Below are positions 56,073 through 64,000 of a stretch of 64,000 bases of DNA, one piece after another. The DNA is taken from assembly GCF_014621695.1 (NCBI RefSeq), contig NZ_CP061281.1:3782001-3846000 (forward strand), in the 5' to 3' direction. Within the stretch, counting starts at the first letter, position 1. Each line of letters opens with the position of its first letter. A program made the translations under genes and the position numbers. The stretch is from Streptomyces xanthii (lineage in GTDB: Bacteria; Actinomycetota; Actinomycetes; Streptomycetales; Streptomycetaceae). The notes beneath the pieces were generated by a model. It searched no databases, was not told the origin of the DNA, and saw nothing but the letters and a program-made list of their open reading frames with translations.

Positions 56073-56686
56073 CTCCGTTTCCCACAGCCGGGCCCGGTTT
56101 TCCACCGTCGGGCCCGGCTCTTCGCGGTCTGGACCACCGGTCCTACCAGCGGATTTTCTTCATCCACAGAAGTTATCCACAGGTGCCCTTCTCGACCTGG
56201 GGACAAGTCGACAGGAAGGGTCGATTCCGTCGACAAATCGCCCTACCGACCCCAACTCCCTCCACAGGCCCGCACGTCACCCCTCGTCCACCCATTTCCG
56301 TCGATCAACTCTTCAGAGTGAAGCATTTCCACCCGAAAGTGAGTCCGAAGCGGGTTTGGATCGAGAATGCTTCGCTCCACATGCGGCTTTCGGAACGATC
56401 TCTTCCGCAGTCCACAGATCTCTCGCACAGCCTGTGGATAACTTTTCGGAACGCTGAATCCCTGTGGACAGCGGGCGCCAAATTCCGCACCCCACAAGGG
56501 AGTCGGGTCAAGGCCCCGCCCGCCGCCTGCCCCCATTCAGGGACCGGCCCGCTTTTCCTTGACGGAGTTCCCGATCTTGCATTCCAGGCTAAATGCACAT
56601 TCCGGCAAATGGGACATAAACCGCCGTGTCGCCGGCCGCCGGATATCCGGGCGTGAGCCGCGAGCGCGCGACGGTAGCCTTGAGGG
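56073..56686. other. 614-bp intergenic region before serS containing a DnaA-box cluster
   Basis: The region is AT-richer than its surroundings and holds no open reading frame I can support. Its main content is the set of DnaA-box-like sequences (see 56160-56471). A possible serS promoter or leader lies at 56570-56680 (AAATGCACATTCCGGCAAATG, GACATAAACC). There is no T-box. Confidence 0.6.
56160..56471. promoter_or_regulatory. Cluster of DnaA boxes (two perfect, several near matches)
   Basis: Perfect TTATCCACA at 56173-56181 and its inverse TGTGGATAA at 56433-56441. One-mismatch boxes: TCATCCACA at 56160-56168 and CTGTCCACA read on the minus strand at 56463-56471. Weaker: CCCTCCACA 56258-56266, CGCTCCACA 56373-56381, CAGTCCACA 56408-56416. 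Such a density in about 310 bp of a GC-rich genome is not expected by chance. It lies outside oriC, which in Streptomyces is between dnaA and dnaN. A DnaA-box cluster outside oriC that titrates DnaA has been reported for S. coelicolor; whether this is the same locus I cannot tell. Confidence 0.8.
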
Positions 56687-57958
56687 GTGATTGACCTTCG
56701 CCTGCTCCGTGAGGACCCCGACCGTGTTCGCGCCTCCCAGCGCGCCCGTGGAGAGGACGTCGCCCTCGTCGACTCCGTCCTGTCCGCCGACGAGCGGCGC
56801 AGGTCGTCCGGGCTCCGCTTCGACGAACTGCGCTCCGAGCAGAAGGCGCTCGGCAAGCTCATGGGCAAGGCCACGCCCGAGGAGCGCGCGGAGCTGCTGA
56901 AGAAGGGCGAGTCCCTCAAGGCGGACGTGAAGGCCGCCGAGGCCGAGCAGCGCGAGGCCGAGGAGGAGACCAAGACCCTCGCCCTCCAGCTGGGCAACAT
57001 CGTGCACCCCGACGTCCCGCGCGGCGGCGAGGAGGACTTCGTCGTCCTCGAGACGCACGGCACGATCCGCGACTTCGGCGCCGAGGGCTTCGAGCCCAAG
57101 GACCACCTGGAGCTCGGCGAGGCGCTCGGTGCCATCGACGTCGAGCGCGGCGCGAAGGTCTCCGGCTCGCGCTTCTACTACCTGACGGGCGTCGGCGCGC
57201 TCCTGGAGCTCGCGCTGGTCAACGCGGCGATCGCCCAGGCCACCGAGGCCGGCTTCACGCCGATGCTGACCCCCGCCCTGGTGCGCCCGCGCGCCATGGA
57301 GGGCACCGGCTTCCTCGGCCAGGCCGCGGAGAACGTGTACCACCTGGAGAAGGACGACTACTACCTGGTCGGCACCTCCGAGGTCCCGCTCGCCGCGTAC
57401 CACATGGACGAGATCGTCGACGCGAACCAGCTGCCGCTGCGCTACGCGGGCTTCTCCCCGTGCTTCCGCCGCGAGGCCGGCACGTACGGCAAGGACACCC
57501 GCGGCATCTTCCGCGTGCACCAGTTCGACAAGGTCGAGATGTTCTCGTACGTCGACCCGGCCGACGCGGAGAACGAGCACAAGCGTCTCCTGGAGTGGGA
57601 GAAGCAGTGGCTGACCGGCCTCGAGCTGCCCTTCCAGGTGATCGACGTCGCCACCGGTGACCTCGGCGCCTCGGCCTCGCGCAAGTTCGACTGCGAGGCG
57701 TGGATCCCGACCCAGGGCAAGTACCGCGAGCTGACCTCGGCGTCGAACTGCGACGGGTTCCAGGCCCGCCGTCTGTCGATCCGGATGCGCGACGGCAAGA
57801 AGGTCCAGCCGCTCGCCACGCTGAACGGCACGCTGTGCGCCGTTCCGCGCACGATCGTCGCGATCCTGGAGAATCACCAGCAGGCCGACGGCTCCGTACG
57901 GGTGCCCGAGGTCCTGCGCCCGTACCTGGGGGGACGAACGGTTCTCGAACCCAAGTGA
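56687..57958 (+). CDS. serS: Seryl-tRNA synthetase
   Basis: Class II aminoacyl-tRNA synthetase of 423 residues that charges tRNA-Ser (two serine tRNAs are encoded in this window). The N-terminal long helical hairpin that binds tRNA is residues about 30-110 ([45 protein letters not shown]). Motif 2 is [29 protein letters not shown], and motif 3 is [29 protein letters not shown] and [10 protein letters not shown] line the serine pocket. GTG at 56687 starts next to GAGGGG, unusually close, so the ribosome binding site is non-standard. It is cytoplasmic, essential, and cotranscribed probably with the HAD gene 45 bp downstream. Confidence 0.97.
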   Translation: MIDLRLLREDPDRVRASQRARGEDVALVDSVLSADERRRSSGLRFDELRSEQKALGKLMGKATPEERAELLKKGESLKADVKAAEAEQREAEEETKTLALQLGNIVHPDVPRGGEEDFVVLETHGTIRDFGAEGFEPKDHLELGEALGAIDVERGAKVSGSRFYYLTGVGALLELALVNAAIAQATEAGFTPMLTPALVRPRAMEGTGFLGQAAENVYHLEKDDYYLVGTSEVPLAAYHMDEIVDANQLPLRYAGFSPCFRREAGTYGKDTRGIFRVHQFDKVEMFSYVDPADAENEHKRLLEWEKQWLTGLELPFQVIDVATGDLGASASRKFDCEAWIPTQGKYRELTSASNCDGFQARRLSIRMRDGKKVQPLATLNGTLCAVPRTIVAILENHQQADGSVRVPEVLRPYLGGRTVLEPK

Positions 57959-58003
57959 GGCGTTCGTGAACCCGCGTCAGAACCGTCTGGAGCCGATCAC
58001 CAA

Positions 58004-58831
58004 GTGAGCCAGCCCGCTCCGATTGCACCCGCCGCCTTTCCGTACCGGCTCGTCGCGACCGACCTCGACGGGACGCTGCTGCGTCCCGACGACACGGTCT
58101 CGGAGCGCACGCGCGAGGCGCTCGCCGCGGCCACCGCGGCGGGCGCGGCCCACATCGTCGTCACCGGCCGGGCCGTGCCCTGGACCCGCCACATCCTCGA
58201 CGACCTCGGTTACGAGGGACTCGCGGTGTGCGGCCAGGGCGCGCAGGTCTACCACGCGGGGGAGCACCGTCTCCTGACGTCCGTGACGCTCGACCGGCAG
58301 CTGGCGGGGCTCGCCCTGTCGAAGATCGAGGCCGAGACCGGCCCGCTGGCGATCGCCGCGAGCCGCGACGGCCTCGCGGGCGAGGTGATCGTCGGCCCCG
58401 GCTACCAGGTGCAGGAGGGGCCGCTCCCGGTCATCCCGTTCACCGAGGTCGCCGACCTGTGGGCGGCGCCGCTCAACAAGGTCTACATCCAGCACCCGAA
58501 GCTGTCGGACGACGAGCTGGCCTCGATCGCGCGCGCCGTGGCGGGCGATCTCGTGGGCATCGTGATGGCCGGCCCGGGCGTCGTGGAGCTGCTGCCGCTG
58601 GGGCTGTCGAAGGCCACGGGGCTGTCGCTCGCGGCGCGCCGGCTGGGTGCGAAGGCGGCGACCACCATCGCGTTCGGCGACATGCCCAACGACATCCCGA
58701 TGTTCGGCTGGGCCGCGCACGGTGTGGCGATGGCCAACGCGCACGACGAGCTGAAGGCCGTCGCCGACGAGGTGACGACGTCGAACGCGGACGACGGCAT
58801 CGCGGTGGTCCTGGAGCGTCTGCTCGGCTGA
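58004..58831 (+). CDS. Cof-type HAD-superfamily phosphatase
   Basis: Cytoplasmic hydrolase of 275 residues. The nucleophile motif VATDLDGTLLRPDD is at residues 14-27, motif II appears in HIVVTGRAVPWTRHI, and motif IV/III in TIAFGDMPNDIPMFGWA. The cap between (residues about 85-190) is of the C2 Cof type, used for sugar-phosphates, flavin or pyridoxal phosphates. The real substrate is not known. GTG at 58004 follows GGAG at 11-base spacing. It is 45 bp after serS on the same strand, so it probably shares the transcript. Confidence 0.92.
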   Translation: MSQPAPIAPAAFPYRLVATDLDGTLLRPDDTVSERTREALAAATAAGAAHIVVTGRAVPWTRHILDDLGYEGLAVCGQGAQVYHAGEHRLLTSVTLDRQLAGLALSKIEAETGPLAIAASRDGLAGEVIVGPGYQVQEGPLPVIPFTEVADLWAAPLNKVYIQHPKLSDDELASIARAVAGDLVGIVMAGPGVVELLPLGLSKATGLSLAARRLGAKAATTIAFGDMPNDIPMFGWAAHGVAMANAHDELKAVADEVTTSNADDGIAVVLERLLG

Positions 58832-58861
58832 GTGCCGGTCTCTTTGAACTGGTTGCGCTTG

Positions 58862-58965
<104 letters not shown>

Positions 58966-59242
58966 GGGTGGGCGGCCCACGCGCCTCAGAGGGCACGTGC
59001 TCGAAGCGGCCGCCCCGGGCAGCACCCCTGGGGCGGGGCTCGACGGAGTGCAGTGACTACTCCGGAGCCTGCCTCGGGCTGCCCTGCCGGGAGCTCGACG
59101 GACTACTGAACTTCATCGTCGCGCTCCTCTCCCGGTAGGTGGCCCGCCGGGACCTGACGCCCCGGCGCGGTGACACAACTACTGTGCCGTGCCCGGCCGT
59201 TGACCGCCACCGATTAAAAGCCCGGGGCCCGGAGGCTCGGAG
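58966..59242. other. Intergenic region with a partial direct repeat
   Basis: The 277 bp between the tRNA-like gene and the small Arg-tailed protein gene hold no gene I can support. GCTCGACGGAGTGCAGTGACTACT and GCTCGACGGACTACT share GCTCGACGGA. A short AT-rich stretch near 59205-59222 (CACCGATTAAAAGC) might be part of a terminator for the minus-strand gene. Confidence 0.4.
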
Positions 59243-59443
59243 TCAGCGGCGCCGCCGTCTGCGGCGCCTGGCCTTGCTGAAGAACCATCCCGCGGGCGGC
59301 TCGTCGGAGCGCCACGGCTGCGGGTCCGGGCCGCCGTCGCGCCAGCGGGCCGCGAGCATGCGGGCCCGCGCGGACGGCTCCGCCGTCTCCGCGCCACGGA
59401 TGAAGTCGGCGTCCAGCACCACGTCGTCCCAGGCGTCGTCCAT
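59243..59443 (-). CDS. Small conserved protein with poly-Arg tail
   Basis: A 66-residue cytoplasmic protein. The N-terminal part is acidic (MDDAWDDVVLDADFIRGAETAEPSAR), the middle has a conserved-looking segment (ARMLAARWRDGGPDPQPWRS), and the C-terminus is PPAGWFFSKARRRRRRR. Acidic head and basic tail suggest a nucleic-acid-binding or self-associating protein. ATG at 59443 is chosen because GAGGAGGATC lies before it, an excellent ribosome binding site that supports real expression. The seven-Arg end is coded mainly by CGC and CGG, forming the GCGGCGCCGCCGTC palindromic stretch at 59245-59270. No functional assignment is possible. It lies 102 bp before an ABC operon on the same strand. Confidence 0.75.
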   Translation of the reverse strand: MDDAWDDVVLDADFIRGAETAEPSARARMLAARWRDGGPDPQPWRSDEPPAGWFFSKARRRRRRRR

Positions 59444-59545
59444 CGCAGATCCTCCTCGGGCGGCGTACGGACCGCTCACCCTCCCCCAGTGTCCGGAGAG
59501 GAGGGTGAAATCGGCGTCAAGATCCGCACAGCGGGCGAAACGGTC

Positions 59546-60265
59546 CTACTCCTCGCCGGCCAGCGTCAGGGCGCGGAGCTTCTGGCCCGCGTACCAGGTG
59601 GCCAGGACCGTGACCGCCACCAGGAGGACCGTCGCGAGGGGAAGGCCGACGTCCGAGGTGACGAGGTCGCCGCCCGCCACCTTGTGGGCGACCGCGAGGG
59701 ACCACTGCTGCACGCTGAGGGTGCGGGCCCCCGCGACCAGGGAGCCGAAGAGGGCCTCCCACACCAGGGCGTAGACGAGGCCGAAGACGACCGCGTGCCG
59801 GGTCACCGTGCCGAGCAGCAGGAAGATCGCGGCGTACGCGATGGAGGCGACCAGGGCCGCGACCGTGTAGGCGACGGCGATCTGCTGCCCGTTCCCGTTC
59901 AGGATCAGGCCCGCGATCAGGGTCGGGACGGCGGAGAAGACCATGGTGACGGCGACCGCCACGATGAGCTTGGTGAAGATGATCGTGGGCCGCTTCACGG
60001 GCTTCGACAGGAGATAGACCACGGAGCCGTCGTCGATCTCGGGGCCGATGGCGCCCGTGCCCGCGATGACGCCGATGAGCGGCACCATCGTGGCGAGCGC
60101 GAAGCCGCCGAGGACGTCGGTCGCGGTCTGGTCGTCGGCGCCGGTGAGGCCGCGGACCAGTGCCGAGATGCCGATGAGCAGCACGGGCAGGGCGAACAGG
60201 ATGAGGGCCCGGCGGCGGCCGAGCAGGGCCCGGTAGGTGAGCCGGGCGACAGTGGGGTCGTACAT
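59546..60265 (-). CDS. ABC-2 type transporter permease
   Basis: A 239-residue membrane protein with about six helices (LLGRRRALILFALPVLLIGISALV, GGFALATMVPLIGVIAGTGAIG, VAVTMVFSAVPTLIAGLILNG, ALVASIAYAAIFLLLGTVT and others). Between helices 2 and 3 is IDDGSVVYLLSKPVKRPTIIFTKL, the usual ABC-2 permease coupling region. It should assemble with the ATPase encoded directly upstream (9-bp gap). TAGGAGG precedes the ATG at 60265. It is the last of four genes of one operon with a second ATPase/permease pair. The exported substrate is not visible; small exporters of this type often move antibiotics, lipids or peptides, or help polymer export. Confidence 0.9.
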   Translation of the reverse strand: MYDPTVARLTYRALLGRRRALILFALPVLLIGISALVRGLTGADDQTATDVLGGFALATMVPLIGVIAGTGAIGPEIDDGSVVYLLSKPVKRPTIIFTKLIVAVAVTMVFSAVPTLIAGLILNGNGQQIAVAYTVAALVASIAYAAIFLLLGTVTRHAVVFGLVYALVWEALFGSLVAGARTLSVQQWSLAVAHKVAGGDLVTSDVGLPLATVLLVAVTVLATWYAGQKLRALTLAGEE

Positions 60266-60274
60266 CAGGGCCTC

Positions 60275-61186
60275 CTACGCCGCGACCAGGTACGAGAAGA
60301 CGGACTCGAGGGACTCGTCGGACGGCGAGACCGTGAGCAGGCGGATGCCGTGCTCGCGCGCCACCTTGGGGAGCAGCGTCGTGAAGCGGCCGAAGTCGAC
60401 GGCCTGGATGCGCAGCGCGCCCTCCTTGAGGTCGACCTCGATGCCGGCGGTGGACGGGTCCGCGATCAGTGCGGCGGCCAGGGCGCGGTCGTCGCTGGAG
60501 CGGACCAGATAGCGGTGCGGGCGGTCCGTCATCAGGCGGCGGATCTTGCGGAAGTCGCCGCTCGCCGCGTGCCGTCCGGCGACGATCACCTCGATGTGGG
60601 AGGCGAGTTGCTCGACCTCCTCGAGGATGTGCGAGGAGAAGAGCACCGTGCGGCCCTCGTCGCCCATGCGCCGCAGCAGGTCCATGAGCTGCATGCGCTG
60701 GCGCGGGTCCATGCCGTTGAACGGCTCGTCCAGGAGGAGCACGGACGGTTCGTGGACGAGCGCGGAGGCCATCTTCACGCGCTGGCGCATGCCCTTGGAG
60801 TACGTCGAGATCTTGCGGTCCTGCGCGTACTCCATCTCGACGGTGGCGAGGGCCCGCCCCGCCTCCTTCTTGCCGAGACCGTGCAACTCCGCGTTGGCGA
60901 CGACGAATTCGCGGCCCGTGAGGAAGTCGTACATGGCCTCGCGCTCGGGGACGATCCCGATGTGGCGGTAGATCTGTTCGTTGCGCCAGATCGGCTGCCC
61001 GTCCAGGGTGACCGTGCCGTTGGAGGGGGCGAGGAAGCCGCCCATCATGTTGATGAGCGTGGACTTGCCCGCTCCGTTGGGGCCGAGCAGGCCCGTGACA
61101 CCGGGGCCGACCGTCATGGTGATGTCGTTGACGGCGACCACGTTGCCGAACCAGCGCGAGACGTGGTCGATGTTGATGGAGGTCAC
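60275..61186 (-). CDS. ABC transporter ATP-binding protein
   Basis: A 303-residue ABC ATPase, cytoplasmic, peripheral to the permease encoded next. Walker A is GLLGPNGAGKST, the signature ISTYSKGMRQRVKMASALV, Walker B LLLDEPFNGMD, and H loop LFSSHILEEV. A 75-residue C-terminal extension (HRYLVRSSDDRALAAALIAD and on) is regulatory or dimerising. The GTG start overlaps the stop of the upstream permease by GTGA. All motifs are intact, so ATP hydrolysis is expected. Confidence 0.93.
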   Translation of the reverse strand: MTSINIDHVSRWFGNVVAVNDITMTVGPGVTGLLGPNGAGKSTLINMMGGFLAPSNGTVTLDGQPIWRNEQIYRHIGIVPEREAMYDFLTGREFVVANAELHGLGKKEAGRALATVEMEYAQDRKISTYSKGMRQRVKMASALVHEPSVLLLDEPFNGMDPRQRMQLMDLLRRMGDEGRTVLFSSHILEEVEQLASHIEVIVAGRHAASGDFRKIRRLMTDRPHRYLVRSSDDRALAAALIADPSTAGIEVDLKEGALRIQAVDFGRFTTLLPKVAREHGIRLLTVSPSDESLESVFSYLVAA

Positions 61187-62085
61187 AGCCCGACCTTCCG
61201 GTAGCGGCGCATCAGCAGCCCGTAGGAGCCGGCGATGAGGCCGAGGACGACGAGGAGGTAGATCACGCCCTGGCCGGACGAGGGGCCGTGCGCGCCGGGG
61301 AAGGCGGACGTGGCGCCCAGGAAGGCGGTCTGCACTCCGTCGATGAGCGTGATCGGCGAGAACAGGCCGAGCCAGGAGACCGCGCCGCCGTTGTCCTGCG
61401 CGTCGGCGATCGCCTGGACGGTGGAGACGGCGCCGAAGGAGATCGTCAGGACGGCGATCACGGCGGCGATGCCGAAGCCGCGGCGCGGGGTGACGGCGGA
61501 GATGACGAGCCCGATGCCGGCGAGGAGCAGTGACAGCAGTGCCACGGAGACCAGTCCCTGGGCGAATCCCTTGCTCTGCTCGGCGAAGTCGAGCTTGGCG
61601 AGCAGTGCGCCTACGTAGAGGACGATCAGCGGCGCGGCGGTGAGGATGAACAGGGCGGAGGTCATGGCGGCGAACTTCGCCGCCACGTAGTCGCCGCGTT
61701 CGATGGGGCGCGAGAAGTAGAGCGGTACGGACTTGAAGCGCAGGTCGCGCGAGACGGCCTGGGGCGCCTGCGAGGCCACGTAGAGGGCGATCACCGCCTG
61801 GAGGACGATCGCGTAGCGCGTGTAGTCGAGCGGCAGGTCCTTCGCCTTGGTGGCGACGGCGACCGCGACCATGATCAGCGCGGGCACGCACATCACCACG
61901 AAGAGCAGCATGGGCAGCACCTTCGACTTGGCCGAGCGGCCCAGTCCGTACGCGCCGCGCAGGCTCTGCGAGAAGAGCGAGCGGCGGGCGTAGGCGCGGC
62001 CGAGGCGCGGGCCGTCGTAGTGGCGGTAGCCGATGTTGTGGATCTGGGTGGACGCGCGGTCCGTGGGCATGGGCTCAGTGGTCAT
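61183..62085 (-). CDS. ABC-2 type transporter permease
   Basis: A 300-residue permease with an N-terminal cytoplasmic segment (residues 1-55; IHNIGYRHYDGPRLGRAYA) and six helices (VLPMLLFVVMCVPALIMVAVAVA; YAIVLQAVIALYVASQA; AAMTSALFILTAAPLIVLYVGALL; VSVALLSLLLAGIGLVIS; GIAAVIAVLTISFGAVSTVQAI; GVIYLLVVLGLIAGSYGLL). The conserved FKSVPLYFSRPIERGDYVAAKF loop fits a coupling helix. Start ATG at 62085 overlaps the ATPase gene upstream by 11 bases; the stop overlaps the next ATPase start by four. It probably pairs with the first ATPase of the operon (62075-63073). Confidence 0.9.
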   Translation of the reverse strand: MTTEPMPTDRASTQIHNIGYRHYDGPRLGRAYARRSLFSQSLRGAYGLGRSAKSKVLPMLLFVVMCVPALIMVAVAVATKAKDLPLDYTRYAIVLQAVIALYVASQAPQAVSRDLRFKSVPLYFSRPIERGDYVAAKFAAMTSALFILTAAPLIVLYVGALLAKLDFAEQSKGFAQGLVSVALLSLLLAGIGLVISAVTPRRGFGIAAVIAVLTISFGAVSTVQAIADAQDNGGAVSWLGLFSPITLIDGVQTAFLGATSAFPGAHGPSSGQGVIYLLVVLGLIAGSYGLLMRRYRKVGL

Positions 62086-63073
62086 CGTGGCCGCCTCCCG
62101 TCTGCTGTGCCGCCACGGAGGCGAGGGGTTCCTGCTGTTCGTCGGCCGGGCGGAAGACCTCCGCGATGTGGTGCCGGCGCTGTTCCATGCGCACCAGGCC
62201 CAGGCCGAGGTCGGCCACGACGTCGCGCACGAGGTCGTAGGTCTGCTCGCCCTGGGCGGTGAGCAGGACGATGTGTCCGGCGCCGGGCAGTTCGCCGCCG
62301 GTGTGGGTCTCGATGCCGCGCCCGGCGAGCGCCTCGCGCAACGCGCGCGTGCCGTCGGGGTGCGCGTCGCTGTCGGTGACCTCGACGGCGAGCGTCGCGG
62401 TGCTCTGCGTGAAGTCCTTGGTGGAGCTGGAGCGCAGCAGCTTGCCGCCGTCGATCACGACGACGTGGTCGCAGGTGCGCTCCAGTTCGCCGAGGAGGTG
62501 CGAGGTGACGAGGACCGAGATGCCGAACTCGGAGTGGACGCGGCGGATCAGGTCGAGCATGTCGTCGCGGCCGACCGGGTCCAGGCCGTTGGTCGGCTCG
62601 TCCAGGAAGACCAGCTGCGGGTCGTGGACGAGCGCCTGGGCCAGCTTCACGCGCTGCTTCATGCCGGTCGAGTAGCCGCCGATGGGGCGGTAGCGCTCCT
62701 CGTACAGGCCGACGTGGCGCAGCGTGTCCGCCGTGCGTTCGCGGGCGGCGGTCGGCGGCAGGCCCGACATGCGCGCCATGTGGACGACGAACTCGGTGGC
62801 CGAGACGTCGGGCGGCAGGCAGTCGTGCTCGGGCATGTAGCCGACCCGCTCGCGGATCTCGGCGCCCTTGGTCGCGACGTCGAGCCCGAGCACTTCGGCT
62901 CGGCCCTCCGAGGCGGGGGACAGACCCAGCAGGATCTTGATCATGGTGGACTTGCCGGCTCCATTGGCTCCGACGAGTCCGGTCACCCCGGGCTCGATGT
63001 CCATGGTCAGCCGGTCAAGCGCGGTCACCCGGGGGAACCGCTTGCTCAGGCTTTCGGTCGCGATCACAGTCAC
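62075..63073 (-). CDS. ABC transporter ATP-binding protein
   Basis: A 332-residue ABC ATPase, first gene of the operon. Walker A GLVGANGAGKST, signature IGGYSTGMKQRVKLAQALV, Walker B LVFLDEPTNGLD, H loop VLVTSHLLGELER. The C-terminal extension (about 230-332: LAVEVTDSDAHPDGTRALREA) may bind the partner or a ligand. GTG start at 63073 has a poor ribosome binding site (AAGCGTGACT region). An operator-like palindrome TCTGAC/GTCAGA stands 28 bp upstream (63101-63112). Four coupled genes (ATPase, permease, ATPase, permease) suggest one heteromeric exporter or two related ones. Confidence 0.93.
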   Translation of the reverse strand: MTVIATESLSKRFPRVTALDRLTMDIEPGVTGLVGANGAGKSTMIKILLGLSPASEGRAEVLGLDVATKGAEIRERVGYMPEHDCLPPDVSATEFVVHMARMSGLPPTAARERTADTLRHVGLYEERYRPIGGYSTGMKQRVKLAQALVHDPQLVFLDEPTNGLDPVGRDDMLDLIRRVHSEFGISVLVTSHLLGELERTCDHVVVIDGGKLLRSSSTKDFTQSTATLAVEVTDSDAHPDGTRALREALAGRGIETHTGGELPGAGHIVLLTAQGEQTYDLVRDVVADLGLGLVRMEQRRHHIAEVFRPADEQQEPLASVAAQQTGGGHDDH

Positions 63074-63361
63074 GCTTCGACGCTAGTGGCGCAGGCCACA
63101 TCTGACGTCAGACCGTGGGGTCGACCTCGTATGCGACCTGAGGCGTACGGGTCCCTAGGGGGTCAGCCCCGAGTACTCCCTCGACCTCTGGTCCGTCACC
63201 CGTCGTGGTGGCCCGGTTGTGCACATCGCGGACGTTTTCCACAGTCTGCCGCAGGGCTCTTGACGTCGACGCCGGTCATTGTCACATTCATCAGTGTCAA
63301 GTTACGAGCGCGTACGGCGACGTCCCGGTCACGGGCGGCCGTGACCGGGACGGACGGTGGC
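63074..63361. other. Divergent intergenic region between the ABC operon and the M24 peptidase gene
   Basis: A 288-bp region with the TCTGACGTCAGA palindrome near its left end and an imperfect inverted repeat TTGTCAC-N8-GTGTCAA at about 63279-63300 that could cover the peptidase promoter. No gene seen. Confidence 0.5.
63101..63112. promoter_or_regulatory. TCTGACGTCAGA palindrome upstream of the ABC operon
   Basis: Perfect 12-bp palindrome 28 bp before the ABC operon start. Its TCTGAC/GTCAGA arms are the same as those of the igr-like operon operator at 34434-34450, but without the 5-bp spacer, so the binding protein is probably different. Confidence 0.45.
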
Positions 63362-64000
63362 ATGACCACAGCAGTGGCACGGGAGCTCTCCGCGGAGCTG
63401 CGCGGGTTCAGGGAAGTGCAGACCCTCGCGTACGAGTGCGCGGAGGCGGTCGCGGCGCAGCTCAAGCCGGGTGTGACCGAGCGCGAGGCGGCGCGCATGC
63501 AGCGCGAGTGGCTGCGTGAGCGCGGGGTGCGGGACTGGTTCCACCTGCCCTTCGCCTGGTTCGGCGACCGCACCGCGTTCGTGAACTTCCGCGTCCCGCT
63601 GCAGTTCTTCCCGACGAACCGCAGGCTCGAGGCGGGCATGCCGTTCATCCTCGACATGGCCCCGGTCCACAAGGGCTACACGGCGGACATCGGCTACTCG
63701 GGCTGTCTCGGCCTCAGCCCGTTGCACGACAAGCTGCTCGCCGACCTCCGGGCGCACCGCGAGCTGATCCTGCGCGAGGTGCGCGAGCGCCGCACACTGC
63801 GGGAGATCTACGAGGACGTGGACCGGCTCATGGTCCGCCAGGGCTATGCGAACCGGCACCGGGCGTACCCCTTCGGCGTCATCGCCCACAAGGTGGACCG
63901 GGTCAGGGAGCGCCGGCTGAACCCGACGCTGTTCGGCTTCGGCGCGCAGTCCCTCAAGGGCCTGGCGAGCGACGCGCTGCACGGACACCGGGACGGCTGG
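63362..64000 (+). CDS. M24-family metallopeptidase (Xaa-Pro aminopeptidase-like), cut by window end
   Basis: The first 213 codons of a pita-bread-fold peptidase run to the end of the window without a stop. The N-terminus (MTTAVARELSAELRGFREVQ) leads directly to the catalytic domain without an N-terminal creatinase domain. Metal-type residues so far are Asp in FILDMAPVHKGY and Asp in TADIGYSG, which would be the first two ligands, and His in GVIAHKVDRV; the Glu ligands would lie beyond. Thus this should be a single-domain M24 enzyme, perhaps with a role other than general peptidase. ATG at 63362 is preceded by GGGACGGACGGTGGC, a weak ribosome binding site. The 3-prime end is missing. Confidence 0.82.
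   Translation, partial: MTTAVARELSAELRGFREVQTLAYECAEAVAAQLKPGVTEREAARMQREWLRERGVRDWFHLPFAWFGDRTAFVNFRVPLQFFPTNRRLEAGMPFILDMAPVHKGYTADIGYSGCLGLSPLHDKLLADLRAHRELILREVRERRTLREIYEDVDRLMVRQGYANRHRAYPFGVIAHKVDRVRERRLNPTLFGFGAQSLKGLASDALHGHRDGW

Noticed and set aside
51867..56105. Minus-strand frame of 1412 codons
   Set aside because: It spans five well supported plus-strand genes (copper operon and pheA) and reads as Arg/Gly/His/Pro-rich nonsense, so it is a GC-driven shadow.
56073..56686. Region as the chromosomal origin oriC
   Set aside because: Despite the DnaA boxes, dnaA and dnaN are not adjacent, there are too few boxes (Streptomyces oriC has about 19), and pheA and serS flank it.
56073..56686. 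T-box riboswitch before serS
   Set aside because: No TGGNACCGCG-type antiterminator or specifier stem is present.

Overview
The window is high-GC actinobacterial chromosome, almost certainly Streptomyces. Gene starts are frequently GTG, many operons are translationally coupled through ATGA/GTGA overlaps, and the gene order pheA-serS preceded by the Sco/PCuAC/CopCD/DtpA copper operon is the one known from S. coelicolor and S. lividans. A perfect parS palindrome (26835-26850), a near-perfect second one (54022-54037) and a cluster of DnaA boxes upstream of serS suggest the central, oriC-proximal part of a linear chromosome. No rRNA, CRISPR array, prophage or intact transposase was seen.

Layout. 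0.2-6.6 kb: sigma factor SigF, an exported Gly/Ser-rich protein, a small membrane protein, then a MarR regulator with two operator-like palindromes driving an unusual DHA2 exporter with three C-terminal carboxypeptidase-regulatory-like modules and a YceI protein carrying one more. 6.7-10.7 kb: PPOX flavoenzyme, a 171-bp MITE, TetR and DHA2 exporter operon with a strong operator, and a secreted endonuclease/phosphatase-family protein. 10.8-17.8 kb: response regulator/histidine kinase/GT2-GtrA/ArnT-like glycosyltransferases (envelope glycosylation), amidohydrolase and monooxygenase. 18-22.3 kb: DUF2797, ECF41 sigma factor with its oxidoreductase partner, tRNA-Arg, tRNA-Ser and a subtilisin inhibitor. 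22.5-26.8 kb: a 1417-residue degenerate kinase/receiver protein. 26.9-34.4 kb: acyl-CoA ligase, ECF sigma factor, and a five-gene coupled operon resembling the mycobacterial igr steroid side-chain locus without its P450. 34.6-48.7 kb: small exported Asn/Gln-rich protein, two stand-alone Prim-Pol proteins (one with a TTA codon), tRNA-Ser, ECF sigma/CU044_5270 pair, HtrA protease, GDPD, two RsbW-like ATP-binding proteins, a SpoIIE-type phosphatase, a candidate small RNA and aminopeptidase P. 48.9-55.1 kb: copper trafficking operon ending in DtpA. 55.1-59.4 kb: pheA, DnaA-box region, serS, HAD phosphatase, an abnormal tRNA-like gene and a small Arg-tailed protein. 59.5-63.1 kb: two ABC-2 type exporters in one operon. 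The window ends inside an M24 peptidase gene.

Recurring themes are regulation of gene expression (four sigma factors, two RsbW-like kinases, one PP2C phosphatase, one two-component system, one pseudo-kinase), envelope and copper biology, and lipid/steroid acyl-CoA chemistry. Coordinates of starts were chosen from ribosome binding sites and overlaps, as stated per gene; no database search was run.
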